The notes under the pieces were generated by a model. The model had not been told where the DNA came from. It was given only the letters and a program-made list of their open reading frames with translations, and searched no databases. From Acidaminococcus timonensis (GTDB lineage Bacteria > Bacillota > Negativicutes > Acidaminococcales > Acidaminococcaceae), in the NCBI RefSeq assembly GCF_900106585.1, contig NZ_FNWH01000005.1:352972-416971 (forward strand): a stretch of DNA of 64,000 bases, in the 5' to 3' direction. This document shows, one piece after another, positions 1 through 8,482 of the stretch (its first letter is position 1; every line of letters begins with the position of its first letter). Position numbers and translations under genes: made by a program.

Positions 1-30
1 CCATTTGTATGACTTCCTTTCTTGTGCACC

Positions 31-65
31 AAAAAGCCCCTACCTGCTGCAAAGCAGATAGGGGC
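31..65 (-). terminator. T-box attenuator terminator
   Basis: On the minus strand, the stem CCCCTATCTGC / GCAGGTAGGGG is followed by CTTTTT. It lies directly after the T-box core and is the terminator alternative of the leader. Confidence 0.85.
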
Positions 66-276
66 GAACGAGCGCTGTACCACCCTATGTTGGGTCTCAT
101 TCAGCCTAACGCGCTGTGGACGGCAGAAGTTACTGGATTTCGCCTCTGCAGCTCCCGGGCCAGAGGAATCGTCATCGCTTACTGGCTCGCACCCAACGCC
201 AGCTCTCTGGAAGTTCATACGATTCCATTCCCGTTCATTGCCTGTGTTTGTTTGAAATGGTATGGTTTACATTATA
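31..276 (-). promoter_or_regulatory. T-box riboswitch leader for a gene left of the window
   Basis: Read on the minus strand this is a T-box leader. The T-box core AGGGTGGTACAGCGC lies at 72-86 and is followed by a terminator hairpin (31-65). Stem I carries the usual AGAGAGCTGG and GGTGCGA elements (about 185-215) closed by an 8-bp base stem GGAATCGT/ACGATTCC. T-boxes bind uncharged tRNA and stop the terminator from forming, so the controlled gene (aminoacyl-tRNA synthetase, biosynthesis or transport) lies beyond position 1. I cannot fix the specifier codon; the 3' side of the specifier loop reads AAGCGATG. Confidence 0.88.
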
Positions 277-298
277 CATCATTGGCAACGGGTGTCAA
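271..298 (-). promoter_or_regulatory. Promoter of the T-box leader
   Basis: On the minus strand TTGACA (293-298) and TATAAT (271-276) are separated by 16 bases, a strong sigma-A promoter that starts the T-box transcript. Confidence 0.85.
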
Positions 299-324
299 TA
301 GTTTTTTGTAGTCAAACATGAACT

Positions 325-1740
325 TTAATCGAACAATCCGGCATTATCATATTGTGCAGGGATGACAACCTGGGCATTTCCATCAATATATCCCCATTTT
401 TTAGTACGGCTGTCCTTGAAAGCAGCCCTGTCCGCCGTGAGAGGCCCCAGTTGCTGCAGTTCTTCCCGGAAGGGAGCCACGGCCCTGCCGGATCTGTCGA
501 TGACACCACCCTTGCCCTTTTCCATGGCCGTAGTCCGGTCTTCCAGGAAAGACTGGACGCTTTCGAACCGGTTGGCGATCACCACCTGGTTGGACGGGTC
601 GATGAAGCCCCATTTCTTGTCAGAGGCAAAGGGAGCCAGTCCCCGGCTGAAGGGCAGCAGGGCATCGTAGGCAGCCGGGATCACGATCCGGCCTTTTTCA
701 TCCAGCATGCCCCAGTGGCCTTCATCCCGGAACAGGGCATATTTGCCGTAGAAGGGAGACACGTAGCTGTAATTGGGCGGAATCACTTCCTGCCCCTTCT
801 TGTCCACATAGCCCCGGTACAGGTTGGAAGGCATGGCCATGGCCGGTGAGACGCTGATGCCGCCACCCCAGCCCCAGCCGTGGTGATGGTGATGATGGTA
901 CCCATAGCCCACATCACCCCAATAGGGACCCCAGCCGGGACCGATGCCCCAGTAGGGACCGCCCCAGCCCCAGCCGTCTCCCCAGCCCAGGCCGATGGAG
1001 AGATAATCCAGGAAGCTGTGGCTGGCCCGGCGGACACCCACTTCGGCCAGGCCGTTATCCTGGAAGTCGCCTACGTAGGCATACTTCTTCAGTTTGGCAT
1101 ACCGCCTGCCCGTGGTATCCATGAGCCAGCCGCCGTCCACCACGGCCACGCCCTGGTGGAAATCCCCGGCTTTTCTGGCACTGACACTGGGCAGCACGGT
1201 GCCGTCCCTGCGGATGTAGAACCACTGTTTGCCGGTTTTGACCGCAGCCAGCCCTTCGCTGAAGCCATGGACTTCCTTGTACTGGGGCTGGATCACCACT
1301 TTTCCGGTGGTATCGGCAAAGCCCCATTTGCCCTTCAGCTTGACAGGCGCCATTCCCTCGCTGAAAGCCTGGACCCCTTCATAGTCCCCGGGCAGCTTCT
1401 CCCCCTTCAGATTGTAAAAGCTCCAGGTCCTGCCGGCCTGCCCCCCCAGATATCCGGTGCCTCCGTCGGTGACTTTCTTCAGGGTGGGCGGCAGCAGCAC
1501 CCTGCCGTCCCGGTCCATCAGACCGTATTTGCCCTTCTCCTGGACAAGGATCACCGGGTCCTCCTTAGGGTCCCCCAGGACCACTTTTTTATAATGCAGG
1601 GGCAGGATTTCCTTTCCTGCCGTATCGATGACCCCCTGTTTGCCGGATTTTTCCACCACGGCCAGATGGTCGGCCGCCAGGGCTGTCTGCCCCAGAGCCA
1701 GGCACAGTCCCAGCACAACAGCCAATTTACCATATGTCAT
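325..1740 (-). CDS. Secreted WG-repeat protein with a Trp/Gly/His-rich insert
   Basis: Exported protein of about 471 residues built of WG (KWGxID-type) beta repeats such as GKYGLMDRDG, GKWGFADTTG, GHWGMLDEKG and KKWGYIDGNA along its whole length. The N-terminus (MTYGKLAVVLGLCLALG..ALAA) is a clear signal peptide. I chose the ATG at 1740 because GGAGGT lies 7 bases upstream; an in-frame ATG at 1755 would place that ribosome site inside the gene. In the middle (residues about 240-300) the repeats are interrupted by a low-complexity stretch rich in Gly, Trp and Tyr, with six consecutive His (residues 282-287). WG repeats are usually surface or envelope binding modules; the partner is unknown. 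The His run suggests metal binding, which is inference. Confidence 0.85.
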   Translation of the reverse strand: MTYGKLAVVLGLCLALGQTALAADHLAVVEKSGKQGVIDTAGKEILPLHYKKVVLGDPKEDPVILVQEKGKYGLMDRDGRVLLPPTLKKVTDGGTGYLGGQAGRTWSFYNLKGEKLPGDYEGVQAFSEGMAPVKLKGKWGFADTTGKVVIQPQYKEVHGFSEGLAAVKTGKQWFYIRRDGTVLPSVSARKAGDFHQGVAVVDGGWLMDTTGRRYAKLKKYAYVGDFQDNGLAEVGVRRASHSFLDYLSIGLGWGDGWGWGGPYWGIGPGWGPYWGDVGYGYHHHHHHGWGWGGGISVSPAMAMPSNLYRGYVDKKGQEVIPPNYSYVSPFYGKYALFRDEGHWGMLDEKGRIVIPAAYDALLPFSRGLAPFASDKKWGFIDPSNQVVIANRFESVQSFLEDRTTAMEKGKGGVIDRSGRAVAPFREELQQLGPLTADRAAFKDSRTKKWGYIDGNAQVVIPAQYDNAGLFD

Positions 1741-1770
1741 CCAGAACACCTCCATCCATTTGCTGGTTTT

Positions 1771-1779
1771 ATTGTACCA
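1771..1779 (-). promoter_or_regulatory. Extended -10 promoter of the WG-repeat gene
   Basis: On the minus strand the sequence GTGGTACAATAAAA contains TGG directly before TACAAT, an extended -10. No good -35 is present. The same TGGTACAAT occurs before four other genes in this window. Confidence 0.6.
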
Positions 1780-1812
1780 CAGGGAAGTGAAAGGAAGCAG
1801 GTACAGGATGGC

Positions 1813-2727
1813 CTATTTCCCTGTCACGTTGCTGCGGATCAGCCGGGCCAGGGCCTCCATGGCCCGTGTCTGGTAGGCACCCCTGCGGCGGGCCAGATAC
1901 AGCGTCCGGCGCAGGGGAAATGCCGGCAGCTGATAGAACACAGCCCGGTTCTTTTTCCGCAGGATCTGCAGGGCCATGCGGGGGATCAGTGCGAATCCCT
2001 GGTTGGCCAGGACCAGCCGATGGGACAGGGTCACACTGTCCGTTTCCAGGATCACCCGGGGATGCAGCCCCGCTTCCCGAAACAGGGAATCTGCCTGGAA
2101 CCGCATACCCCGCCCCGGCTTCAATAAGATGAAGGGCATATGCTCCAGCAGGGATACATCCGGCAGCACATTGGTGCTGCCATAGGACCAGTTCCCCTGC
2201 TTTTCATAAAAGAAAGCCGGCGCCTCCAGATAGATGGGATCCGTCAGAAGGGGCTGGTACTCCAGTTCCGGATCCGTGTTCTCATAAGTCAGGGAAAGGT
2301 CCAGCTTTCCCTGGCGAAGCAGGGGATTCAGTTCCCGGATCCAGGTTTCCGTCAGCTGCAGTTCCACCTGAGGATATTGTTTCCGGAACTGTTCCAGGAT
2401 CACCGGCAGCAGCACTTCGCTGGAAATTCGGGAAAGTCCCAGCCGGACCTGGCCCGTATGGGAATCCCGGATATCGTGGATTTCCCGCTGTCCTTCCTGA
2501 TAGGCCGCCAGGACCTGTCGGGCGGATCGGGCATAGATTTCCCCTGCCTGGGTCAGATAAACCCCGCCGGCCTCCCGTACCAGCAGGGGCAGTCCCGCCT
2601 CCTGTTCCAGTTCCCGGATGATCCGGCTCAGGGCCGGCTGGGCCAGCTCCAGTTTCCGGGCCGCCGCCGTGATATTTTTTTCTTCACAGACGGTCAGGAA
2701 ATACCGCAGGTATTTTTCGTGGAACAT
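1813..2727 (-). CDS. LysR family transcriptional regulator
   Basis: Typical LysR regulator of 304 residues. An N-terminal winged helix-turn-helix (residues 1-60, with AARKLELAQPALSRIIRELE as recognition region) is followed by a substrate-binding domain from about residue 90. GGGAGG lies 9 bases before the ATG. It is divergent from the AbrB-type permease gene at 2841, and LysR proteins commonly control the divergent neighbour, so it may respond to that permease's substrate. A 10-bp palindrome ATAGCGCTAT (2757-2766) overlaps its own -10 region and could be an operator. Confidence 0.9.
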   Translation of the reverse strand: MFHEKYLRYFLTVCEEKNITAAARKLELAQPALSRIIRELEQEAGLPLLVREAGGVYLTQAGEIYARSARQVLAAYQEGQREIHDIRDSHTGQVRLGLSRISSEVLLPVILEQFRKQYPQVELQLTETWIRELNPLLRQGKLDLSLTYENTDPELEYQPLLTDPIYLEAPAFFYEKQGNWSYGSTNVLPDVSLLEHMPFILLKPGRGMRFQADSLFREAGLHPRVILETDSVTLSHRLVLANQGFALIPRMALQILRKKNRAVFYQLPAFPLRRTLYLARRRGAYQTRAMEALARLIRSNVTGK

Positions 2728-2756
2728 GATATTCTGCCTCCCATATCATTTTTGTT

Positions 2757-2809
2757 ATAGCGCTATTATACTATTAAGATTTTACAGCATGGCAGGGATT
2801 TTTTATAAT
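2757..2809. promoter_or_regulatory. Divergent promoter region with palindrome
   Basis: For the rightward permease gene, TTTACA (2781-2786) and TATAAT (2804-2809) are 17 bases apart. For the leftward LysR gene a TATAAT lies at 2765-2770 on the minus strand. The palindrome ATAGCGCTAT (2757-2766) sits at the LysR -10 and is a candidate regulator site; the binding is inferred. Confidence 0.65.
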
Positions 2810-2840
2810 AGAAGGGAATTTGCTGGAGAGGAGCGTTTCC

Positions 2841-3893
2841 ATGAAAAAAATCACTGCATTCCTGACAGCCGCCCTGATCGGGTTCTTTCTGCGGCAGCTG
2901 GGTATCCCAATTCCCTATATGCTGGGCGGCATCCTGACCGGATTCGTCCTCAGCGCTTTCCTGGACAGCTCCTTCCACTGGCCCAGGCAGTGGCGCAATG
3001 CCATGCTGGGAGTGGCCGGCTATGGCATCGGCAGCAACTGCACCCCTGAAACATTTGTCAAACTGAGCCAGGAAACCCTGGGCATCTTCGGTGCCTCCCT
3101 CTTCACCCTGGCGGTGTCCGTGGCCGTGGCCATCTACATGCACCGGCATACCTTCGCCAATCTGCTCAGCTCCATTATGGGCTGCCTGCCCGGCGGCCTA
3201 ACTGCCATGACGGTCCTGATGGAAGATTATGAAGAAGCGGACCAGAATGTAGTGGTGGTATCCCAATGCCTCCGTCTATTCGTAGTGGAAGTCAGTGTCC
3301 CGTTCCTGGCGGTGAATCTGTTCGGCGGCCAGGTCATCCGCCTGACCGGCCCCAGCCTGTGGGACACCAGCGTGGCGGATTTCCTGAGCCTGTTCCATCC
3401 GGGCTGGCTGCTGGTTTTCCCCCTGGCGCTGGGAGGCCGATACCTGGCAAAGAAGGGCCACATGCCCACCAGCCAGCTGCTGGGGCCCATTATCGCCACA
3501 GCCCTGTTTGCCTGCTGGCAGGGCGGCGTATCCCGGATCCCGGCGCCGGCCATGGCGTTCGCCCAGCTCCACATCGGCCTGTACATCGGCACCATGCTGG
3601 ATCGGGACAAACTGCTGAAGACAAAGACGCTGATTCCCAACATTTTGATCGGTTCCCTGCTGATGGTGATCTCCAGCGCCCTTCTTTCCCTGTTCCTGTC
3701 CCGGCTCTACGGATTCACCACCCTGACGGCCTTCCTGGCCCTGGCTCCCGGCGGTATCGCCGAGATGTGCCTGTCCGGCCTGGAGATGCAGCAGGACGTG
3801 GCCGTGATCCTGACCTACCAGCTGGTGCGGGTCCTGATCCTGGCTCTGGGGGTCCCCTTTGCCATCCGAAAAGTATTCAAGCCTGCAAAATAA
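2841..3893 (+). CDS. AbrB family membrane transporter/permease
   Basis: Integral membrane protein of 350 residues with about ten hydrophobic segments. It matches the AbrB permease family (Pfam AbrB, once labelled 'ammonia monooxygenase'). The family has two similar halves, seen here as the repeats LGIPIPYMLGGILTG near the N-terminus and LALAPGGIAEMCL near residue 310, plus GCLPGGLTAMTVLM around residue 120. The substrate is unknown in the family. The ATG at 2841 was preferred over an upstream TTG because GAGGAG lies 8 bases before it. A LysR gene is divergent upstream and a bidirectional terminator follows. Confidence 0.85.
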   Translation: MKKITAFLTAALIGFFLRQLGIPIPYMLGGILTGFVLSAFLDSSFHWPRQWRNAMLGVAGYGIGSNCTPETFVKLSQETLGIFGASLFTLAVSVAVAIYMHRHTFANLLSSIMGCLPGGLTAMTVLMEDYEEADQNVVVVSQCLRLFVVEVSVPFLAVNLFGGQVIRLTGPSLWDTSVADFLSLFHPGWLLVFPLALGGRYLAKKGHMPTSQLLGPIIATALFACWQGGVSRIPAPAMAFAQLHIGLYIGTMLDRDKLLKTKTLIPNILIGSLLMVISSALLSLFLSRLYGFTTLTAFLALAPGGIAEMCLSGLEMQQDVAVILTYQLVRVLILALGVPFAIRKVFKPAK

Positions 3894-3927
3894 AAAATGG
3901 CTGTCGCTCCACGCGACAGCCATTTTT
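3892..3927. terminator. Bidirectional terminator between the permease gene and metY
   Basis: The stem AAAAATGGCTGTCG / CGACAGCCATTTTTT ends in T runs on both strands and lies between two convergent genes. Confidence 0.85.
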
Positions 3928-3937
3928 TATTTTACAA

Positions 3938-5233
3938 TCAATCCAGGGCCGCAAAAGCCTGTTTCAGATCGTCGATGATATCATCGATATGTTCCGTACC
4001 GATGGACAACCGGATGGTGGCCGGTGTAATGCCGGAAGCAGCCAGTTCTTCTTCATTCATCTGAGAATGGGTGGTGGAAGCCGGATGGATGACCAGGCTC
4101 TTCACATCAGCCACATTGGCCAGCAGGGAGAAGATCTTCAGATGATCGATGAATTTCCGGGCTGCTTCTGCGCCGCCCTTGATTTCAAAGGTGAAGATGG
4201 AGATCCCGCCGTTGGGGAAATATTTCTTGTACAGTTCATGATCCGGATGATTGGGCAGGGAGGGATGGTTGACCTTGGCCACATGGGGATCCTTCGCCAG
4301 GAAATCAACAACCTTCAGGGCATTCTCCACATGCCGTTCCACCCTCAGAGACAGGGTTTCCAGGCCCTGCAGCAGCAGGAAGGCGTTGAAGGGAGAGATG
4401 GTGGCACCCGTATCCCGCAGGATCAGGGTCCGGATGTAGGTTACATAAGCGGCCGCGCCCACGTCCTTGGCGAAGCTGATGCCATGGTAGCTGGGGTTGG
4501 GGTCTACCAGCCAGGGGAACCGGCCGGAAGCCACCCAGTCGAATTTACCGCTGTCGATGATCACGCCGCCCAGGGTAGTACCGTGGCCGCCGATGAATTT
4601 CGTGGCAGAATGGACTACCACGTCAGCCCCATGTTCGAAGGGACGCAGCAGGTACGGGGTGGCGAAGGTGCTGTCCACCACCAGAGGGATATTGTGCTTG
4701 TGAGCAATTTCTGCTACTGCATCGATGTCGATCAGGTTGGCGTTGGGGTTGCCCACGGATTCAATGTAGATGGCCTGGGTGTTTTCCTTTACGGCATCTT
4801 CGAATACATGGACGCCCTGGGTGGGATCCACGAACGTGGTTTCAATGCCGAAATCCGGGAAGGTATGTTCGAACAGGTTGTAGGTACCGCCGTACACGGT
4901 GGTGGCGCAGACAATGTGCTGACCGGCATGGACCAGAGCCTGCATGGCGTAGGTCACTGCAGCGGCGCCGCTGGCCGTAGCCAGAGCTGCCACGCCGCCT
5001 TCCAGGGCAGCGATCCGTTGTTCGAAGACGTCTTCCGTAGGGTTGGTCAGACGGCCGTATACGTTGCCGGCGTCCTTCAGGGCGAACCGATCAGCGGCGT
5101 GCTGGCTGTTGCGGAATACGTAAGAAGTGGTTTGGTAAATGGGGACTGCACGGGCATCCGTGGCGGGATCCGGTTGTTCCTGGCCCACATGGAGCTGCAG
5201 GGTCTCAAAATGGTACTTTTTTTCTTCGCTCAT
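3938..5233 (-). CDS. metY: O-acetylhomoserine sulfhydrylase (aminocarboxypropyltransferase)
   Basis: PLP enzyme of 431 residues in the Cys/Met metabolism family. The PLP-binding lysine is K212 in [12 protein letters not shown], preceded by the D187-S-T-F motif. The long insertion and the [15 protein letters not shown] start are typical of MetY, which makes homocysteine from O-acetylhomoserine and sulfide in the cytoplasm. Cystathionine gamma-synthases are usually about 380 residues, so this length favours MetY. GGGAGG lies 8 bases upstream of the ATG and a consensus promoter is present. No S-box was seen. The gene stands alone. Confidence 0.93.
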   Translation of the reverse strand: MSEEKKYHFETLQLHVGQEQPDPATDARAVPIYQTTSYVFRNSQHAADRFALKDAGNVYGRLTNPTEDVFEQRIAALEGGVAALATASGAAAVTYAMQALVHAGQHIVCATTVYGGTYNLFEHTFPDFGIETTFVDPTQGVHVFEDAVKENTQAIYIESVGNPNANLIDIDAVAEIAHKHNIPLVVDSTFATPYLLRPFEHGADVVVHSATKFIGGHGTTLGGVIIDSGKFDWVASGRFPWLVDPNPSYHGISFAKDVGAAAYVTYIRTLILRDTGATISPFNAFLLLQGLETLSLRVERHVENALKVVDFLAKDPHVAKVNHPSLPNHPDHELYKKYFPNGGISIFTFEIKGGAEAARKFIDHLKIFSLLANVADVKSLVIHPASTTHSQMNEEELAASGITPATIRLSIGTEHIDDIIDDLKQAFAALD

Positions 5234-5291
5234 TGTCTTTGCCTCCCAAATTCAGAACGGTTTTAATTACCTGTACTTCACTATGAATTAA

Positions 5292-5320
5292 ATTATAGGG
5301 ATATGTTTCTGTTTTGTCAA
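5292..5320 (-). promoter_or_regulatory. metY promoter
   Basis: On the minus strand TTGACA (5315-5320) and TATAAT (5292-5297) have an ideal 17-base spacing, giving an untranslated leader of about 55 bases. Confidence 0.85.
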
Positions 5321-5415
5321 CAGTTTTTGATACAAAAATCCAGGGATTTTTCAACTGTCTGTTGCCTTTCTATGAGGGGATGTCCATTTCTTTGAGAAAC
5401 CTGCCCCCTGCAGTC

Positions 5416-6291
5416 CTATTTCCGGGCCAGCAGGACCACCATGGTGATGATGCACAGGGCCCCGATGCTTTCGGCCACTCCGATGTGATTCCCCAGGAAC
5501 AGGATGGAGAAGAAATAGGCGGAAAGGGGTTCAAAAGCCGCCAGGGTTCCGGTCTCCGAAGCCGGGATGTACCGGGTGCTTTCCAGGTAGACCGTATAGG
5601 CCACCAGGGTCCCCAGCACAAACAGCACACCGAAGGACCAGAGAGTATCGAAGTTGAAGAGGGCTCCCTGTACATTGGGATGGACCAGCAGTTCCAGCAG
5701 CAGGGCATTGCCCAGACTGCCCCAGCCGATGATCAGGAAACAGCTGTAGCGCTGGAGCAGTTCCGCCGCATACAGGGTGTACCAGGCCATGCCAAAGGCT
5801 CCCAGGATGCCCCAGAACAGGGTTTCCGGCGAAACGGCCAGGACAGCCCCCTCTCCCCGGGTAGCAATCAGGGCCGTACCCAGGATGGCCAGCCCCACAG
5901 CCACCACTTCCCGCCGCCGGGGTCCCCGCTTCGCTTTCCACAGGGACATGACCAGCAGGATGGCCGGCATCAGGTACTGGAGCACCGTGGCCGTGGCCGC
6001 ATTGCTGTAATAGATGGCCTTCACAAAAGGCACCTGCATGACAAACATGCCCAGCACGGTGAACTTCAGCATGAGCCAGGGATCCTTCCGCAGCGGTACC
6101 AGCAGCGGCTCTTTCTTGTAAAGGCAGAAGGCCAGGAAAAAAAGCCCGGTCAGGACCATCCGGGCAAAAAGGATGGCCTGCCAGGTGAAATGCTGATGGG
6201 TCATGAGATATTCCATGCAGTTGCTGCTGCTTCCCCACAGGGAAGCTCCCAGAAGGACCATCCCCATGCCGATTTTCCGATTCCGATCCAC
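5416..6291 (-). CDS. EamA/DMT family transporter
   Basis: Membrane protein of 291 residues with ten hydrophobic segments in two EamA repeats (residues about 10-140 and 150-285), the layout of drug/metabolite exporters. It starts with GTG at 6291, supported by AAGGAGG 7 bases upstream; that ribosome site overlaps the end of dinB, 12 bases away, so the two genes are probably co-transcribed. Substrate unknown. A possible later start at an internal Met would lose part of the first membrane helix. The stretch 5234-5415 between this gene and metY holds only the metY leader and promoter. Confidence 0.85.
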   Translation of the reverse strand: MDRNRKIGMGMVLLGASLWGSSSNCMEYLMTHQHFTWQAILFARMVLTGLFFLAFCLYKKEPLLVPLRKDPWLMLKFTVLGMFVMQVPFVKAIYYSNAATATVLQYLMPAILLVMSLWKAKRGPRRREVVAVGLAILGTALIATRGEGAVLAVSPETLFWGILGAFGMAWYTLYAAELLQRYSCFLIIGWGSLGNALLLELLVHPNVQGALFNFDTLWSFGVLFVLGTLVAYTVYLESTRYIPASETGTLAAFEPLSAYFFSILFLGNHIGVAESIGALCIITMVVLLARK

Positions 6292-6303
6292 TGTCTTTCC
6301 TCC

Positions 6304-7458
6304 TTATCGTTCCAGGCTCTTCCCTTTATGGATGATGCCTTCCCCGAATCGCTGTTTCAATGCGTCCAGGACCTGGGCCCGCTTCCGTTCCCTGCCGCTG
6401 CCATCCAGATCCAGGGCCACACTGCCACCCTGTGTCAGGTGGCTGACGCTGACTCCCAGGAGCCGTACCGGTTCCCGCCAGCTTACCTGGTCCGCCAGCA
6501 GGCGGATCTGCTCCCGCAGCTCCTCGTCCAGCTGCACCGGTTCCTCCACAGTCCGGCTGCGGGTGATCAGCTGGAACCGGGCCGTCTTGATCTTCAGGGT
6601 CACCGTATACCCGCTGAGGCCATTGGCCCGCAGCCGCCAGCCCACCTGCTGGCACAGGTCCCACAGGGCTTCCAGGCAGGCTCTTTTCCCCATCAGGTCT
6701 TCCCCGAAGGTGGTTTCCTTGCCCAGGGATTTCCGCTGTTCATCAGGCACCACCGGGCGGTCATCCAGCCCCCGGGCCCGGTTGCGGATCTCCTGGGCCT
6801 GTTTGCCCAGAACGGGTTGCAGCAGGCTCACCGGACAGGCTGCCAGCTGGCCGATGGTCCGCAGCCCCAGATTCTCCAGGGCCGCCACGGACCGCCGGCC
6901 CAGGCCGAACACCCGGTCAAGGGGCAGGGGAGCGATGAAATCCGCCGCCTCCTCCTGGTGGATGATCACCAGCCCGTCCGGTTTCTGGAGGTCACTGGCC
7001 AGCTTGGCCAGGAATTTATTGGGAGCGATTCCCACGGAGGCCGTCAGACCCGTCTGCTGCCGGATCACCTGTTTGATTTTTTCTCCCAGGGTGGTTGCGT
7101 CCCCCACCAGGGCTTCCATCCCGGTGAGATCCAGAAAAGCTTCGTCAATGGACAAAGGCTCCACCACCGGAGAAAAAGCATGGAAGATGCCCCGGATTTG
7201 CCGGGACAGTTCCACATACCGGGGATACCGTCCCTGCACATAGATGGCCTGGGGACACAACCGCCGGGCGGTGGTCATGGGCATGGCCGAGTGGACTCCG
7301 AACTTCCGGGCCTCATAGGAACAGGTGGAGACCACGCCCCGGCCGGACAGACCGCCCACGATCACAGGCTTGCCCCGGTATTCCGGATGGTCCAGCTGTT
7401 CCACCGATGCAAAGAATGCATCCATGTCCACATGCATGATGATCCGCCTGCTGCCCAT
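6304..7458 (-). CDS. dinB: DNA polymerase IV (Y-family translesion polymerase)
   Basis: Y-family polymerase of 384 residues. The catalytic acids are visible: D11 and D13 in MHVDMDAFFASVE and D105-E106 in SIDEAFLD. A helix-hairpin-helix region follows (around residue 180, FGLGRRSVAALENLG) and the little-finger domain is intact. It copies damaged DNA and extends mismatched ends. GGAGG lies 5 bases before the ATG. No LexA box was seen directly upstream, unlike rmuC in this window. The EamA gene follows 12 bases downstream. Confidence 0.95.
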   Translation of the reverse strand: MGSRRIIMHVDMDAFFASVEQLDHPEYRGKPVIVGGLSGRGVVSTCSYEARKFGVHSAMPMTTARRLCPQAIYVQGRYPRYVELSRQIRGIFHAFSPVVEPLSIDEAFLDLTGMEALVGDATTLGEKIKQVIRQQTGLTASVGIAPNKFLAKLASDLQKPDGLVIIHQEEAADFIAPLPLDRVFGLGRRSVAALENLGLRTIGQLAACPVSLLQPVLGKQAQEIRNRARGLDDRPVVPDEQRKSLGKETTFGEDLMGKRACLEALWDLCQQVGWRLRANGLSGYTVTLKIKTARFQLITRSRTVEEPVQLDEELREQIRLLADQVSWREPVRLLGVSVSHLTQGGSVALDLDGSGRERKRAQVLDALKQRFGEGIIHKGKSLER

Positions 7459-7472
7459 GGTTTCCTCCTTTT

Positions 7473-7500
7473 AAAAAAGAGGGTGCCATGGTGACACCCT
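7473..7500 (-). terminator. Terminator after mntP
   Basis: On the minus strand AGGGTGTCACCATGGCACCCT is followed by CTTTTTT. It sits between mntP and dinB, so dinB may need its own promoter. Confidence 0.8.
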
Positions 7501-7514
7501 CCTTTCCAGTCAAT

Positions 7515-8075
7515 CTATCCCAGAAATCCGTAATGCTCCAGCACGGCCTTCAGGCCGATGAGGATCAGGACAATGCCCCCGCCGATTTCTGCTTTTTCCT
7601 TGCCCAGCATCCCGATCACTGAACCGCAGGCGCAGCCGACGAACGAGAAGCAAAACGTAATGGTCCCGATTTCCAGGACGGTGGGAAGGATGGCGATGTC
7701 CATGAAGGCAAAACCCACCCCCACACCCAGAGCATCCAGGCTGGTGGCCACCGCCAGGCCCAGCATGGTTTTCACCCCAGTGATCTTTTCCTGTTCCTGG
7801 TCCTCCCCGGCTTCCCCGATCATGTTCCAGCCGATGTAGGCCAGGATTGCGAAAATGATCCAGTGGGAATAGGCAGATGCAGCCCTGGCAAAATGGCTTC
7901 CCAGTTCATATCCCAGGAAAGGCATCAATGCCTGGAACCCGCCGAACCAGAGTCCAAATACCACCCCGCCCTTCAGCCGTTCCCGGCCGCTCATCTTCAG
8001 CCCGCCGCACACAGAGACCGCAAAGGCATCCATGGAAAGGGACACGGCCAGCAGGAATAGGGTCAGTGCGTTCAT
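7515..8075 (-). CDS. mntP: Manganese efflux pump MntP
   Basis: Membrane protein of 186 residues with six hydrophobic segments and the two MntP repeats. The conserved acidic membrane motifs SLSMDAFAVSV (residues about 13-23) and ATSLDALGVGVGFA (about 111-124) are present. MntP exports Mn2+ and protects against manganese excess. The start ATG overlaps the stop of the preceding small gene (ATGA at 8072-8075), so the two are translationally coupled. In many bacteria mntP has a yybP-ykoY riboswitch; I do not see one before the small gene. Confidence 0.92.
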   Translation of the reverse strand: MNALTLFLLAVSLSMDAFAVSVCGGLKMSGRERLKGGVVFGLWFGGFQALMPFLGYELGSHFARAASAYSHWIIFAILAYIGWNMIGEAGEDQEQEKITGVKTMLGLAVATSLDALGVGVGFAFMDIAILPTVLEIGTITFCFSFVGCACGSVIGMLGKEKAEIGGGIVLILIGLKAVLEHYGFLG

Positions 8076-8380
8076 TTCTGGATCCCCTGCAGGACGAAAT
8101 AGGTCAGAAACCGCAGGACCCGCAGTTCCTTCTCGTTATGCCGCTTATCCTCGCTCATTTTTCCGAACACGGGCAGGGCTGTCTTCAGCATGGCTTTTGT
8201 AATGCCGTGCTGACGTACGCCGCCCTGGTTCACGCTCTTTTCGAATCCAGCCAGCACCTGCAGGGTCTGGCGCTTCTGGGCACCGGTGAGTTTGCCGTTG
8301 CTCAGGATCTGTTTTTTGATTACATCTTTCTGTTCCAGGAAATCCTGCTTGTCCAGCAGCCCGGTTTCTTCTGTTGCCAT
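8072..8380 (-). CDS. Conserved hypothetical protein coupled to mntP
   Basis: Small soluble, basic and mostly helical protein of 102 residues beginning MATEETGLLDKQDFLEQ. No family recognised. The ATG at 8380 was chosen because GGGGAG lies 10 bases upstream; a longer reading to 8458 has no ribosome site. Its stop overlaps the start of mntP by four bases, so it is the first gene of a two-gene operon and might act with MntP, which is inference from position alone. Confidence 0.6.
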   Translation of the reverse strand: MATEETGLLDKQDFLEQKDVIKKQILSNGKLTGAQKRQTLQVLAGFEKSVNQGGVRQHGITKAMLKTALPVFGKMSEDKRHNEKELRVLRFLTYFVLQGIQK

Positions 8381-8456
8381 GGTTCTGTTACTCCCCTGTG
8401 CGGAACCCTCGGACCGCCTTTCCCAGGCCGCCCGTTTCCGCCGATTTGATTGTATC

Positions 8457-8465
8457 ATTGTACCA
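8457..8465 (-). promoter_or_regulatory. Extended -10 promoter of the mntP operon
   Basis: On the minus strand ATGGTACAATG carries TGG followed by TACAAT. It lies in a short inverted repeat GTACCAAAAATGGTAC (8461-8476) that could be an operator. Confidence 0.55.
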
Positions 8466-8482
8466 TTTTTGGTACGGGAAAA

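Noticed and set aside
880..897. Cloning-vector His tag
   Set aside because: The six His codons lie in the middle of a natural Gly/Trp/Tyr-rich region with mixed codons, not at a protein end.
880..2127. Long plus-strand open frame (415 codons)
   Set aside because: Antisense to the WG-repeat and LysR genes; Gln/Pro/His-rich composition typical of a GC-rich shadow frame, no ribosome site.
3266..5266. 666-codon plus-strand frame
   Set aside because: Crosses a terminator and runs antisense to metY; shadow of real genes.
5314..7494. 726-codon plus-strand frame
   Set aside because: Antisense to the EamA gene and dinB, whose families and catalytic motifs are clear.
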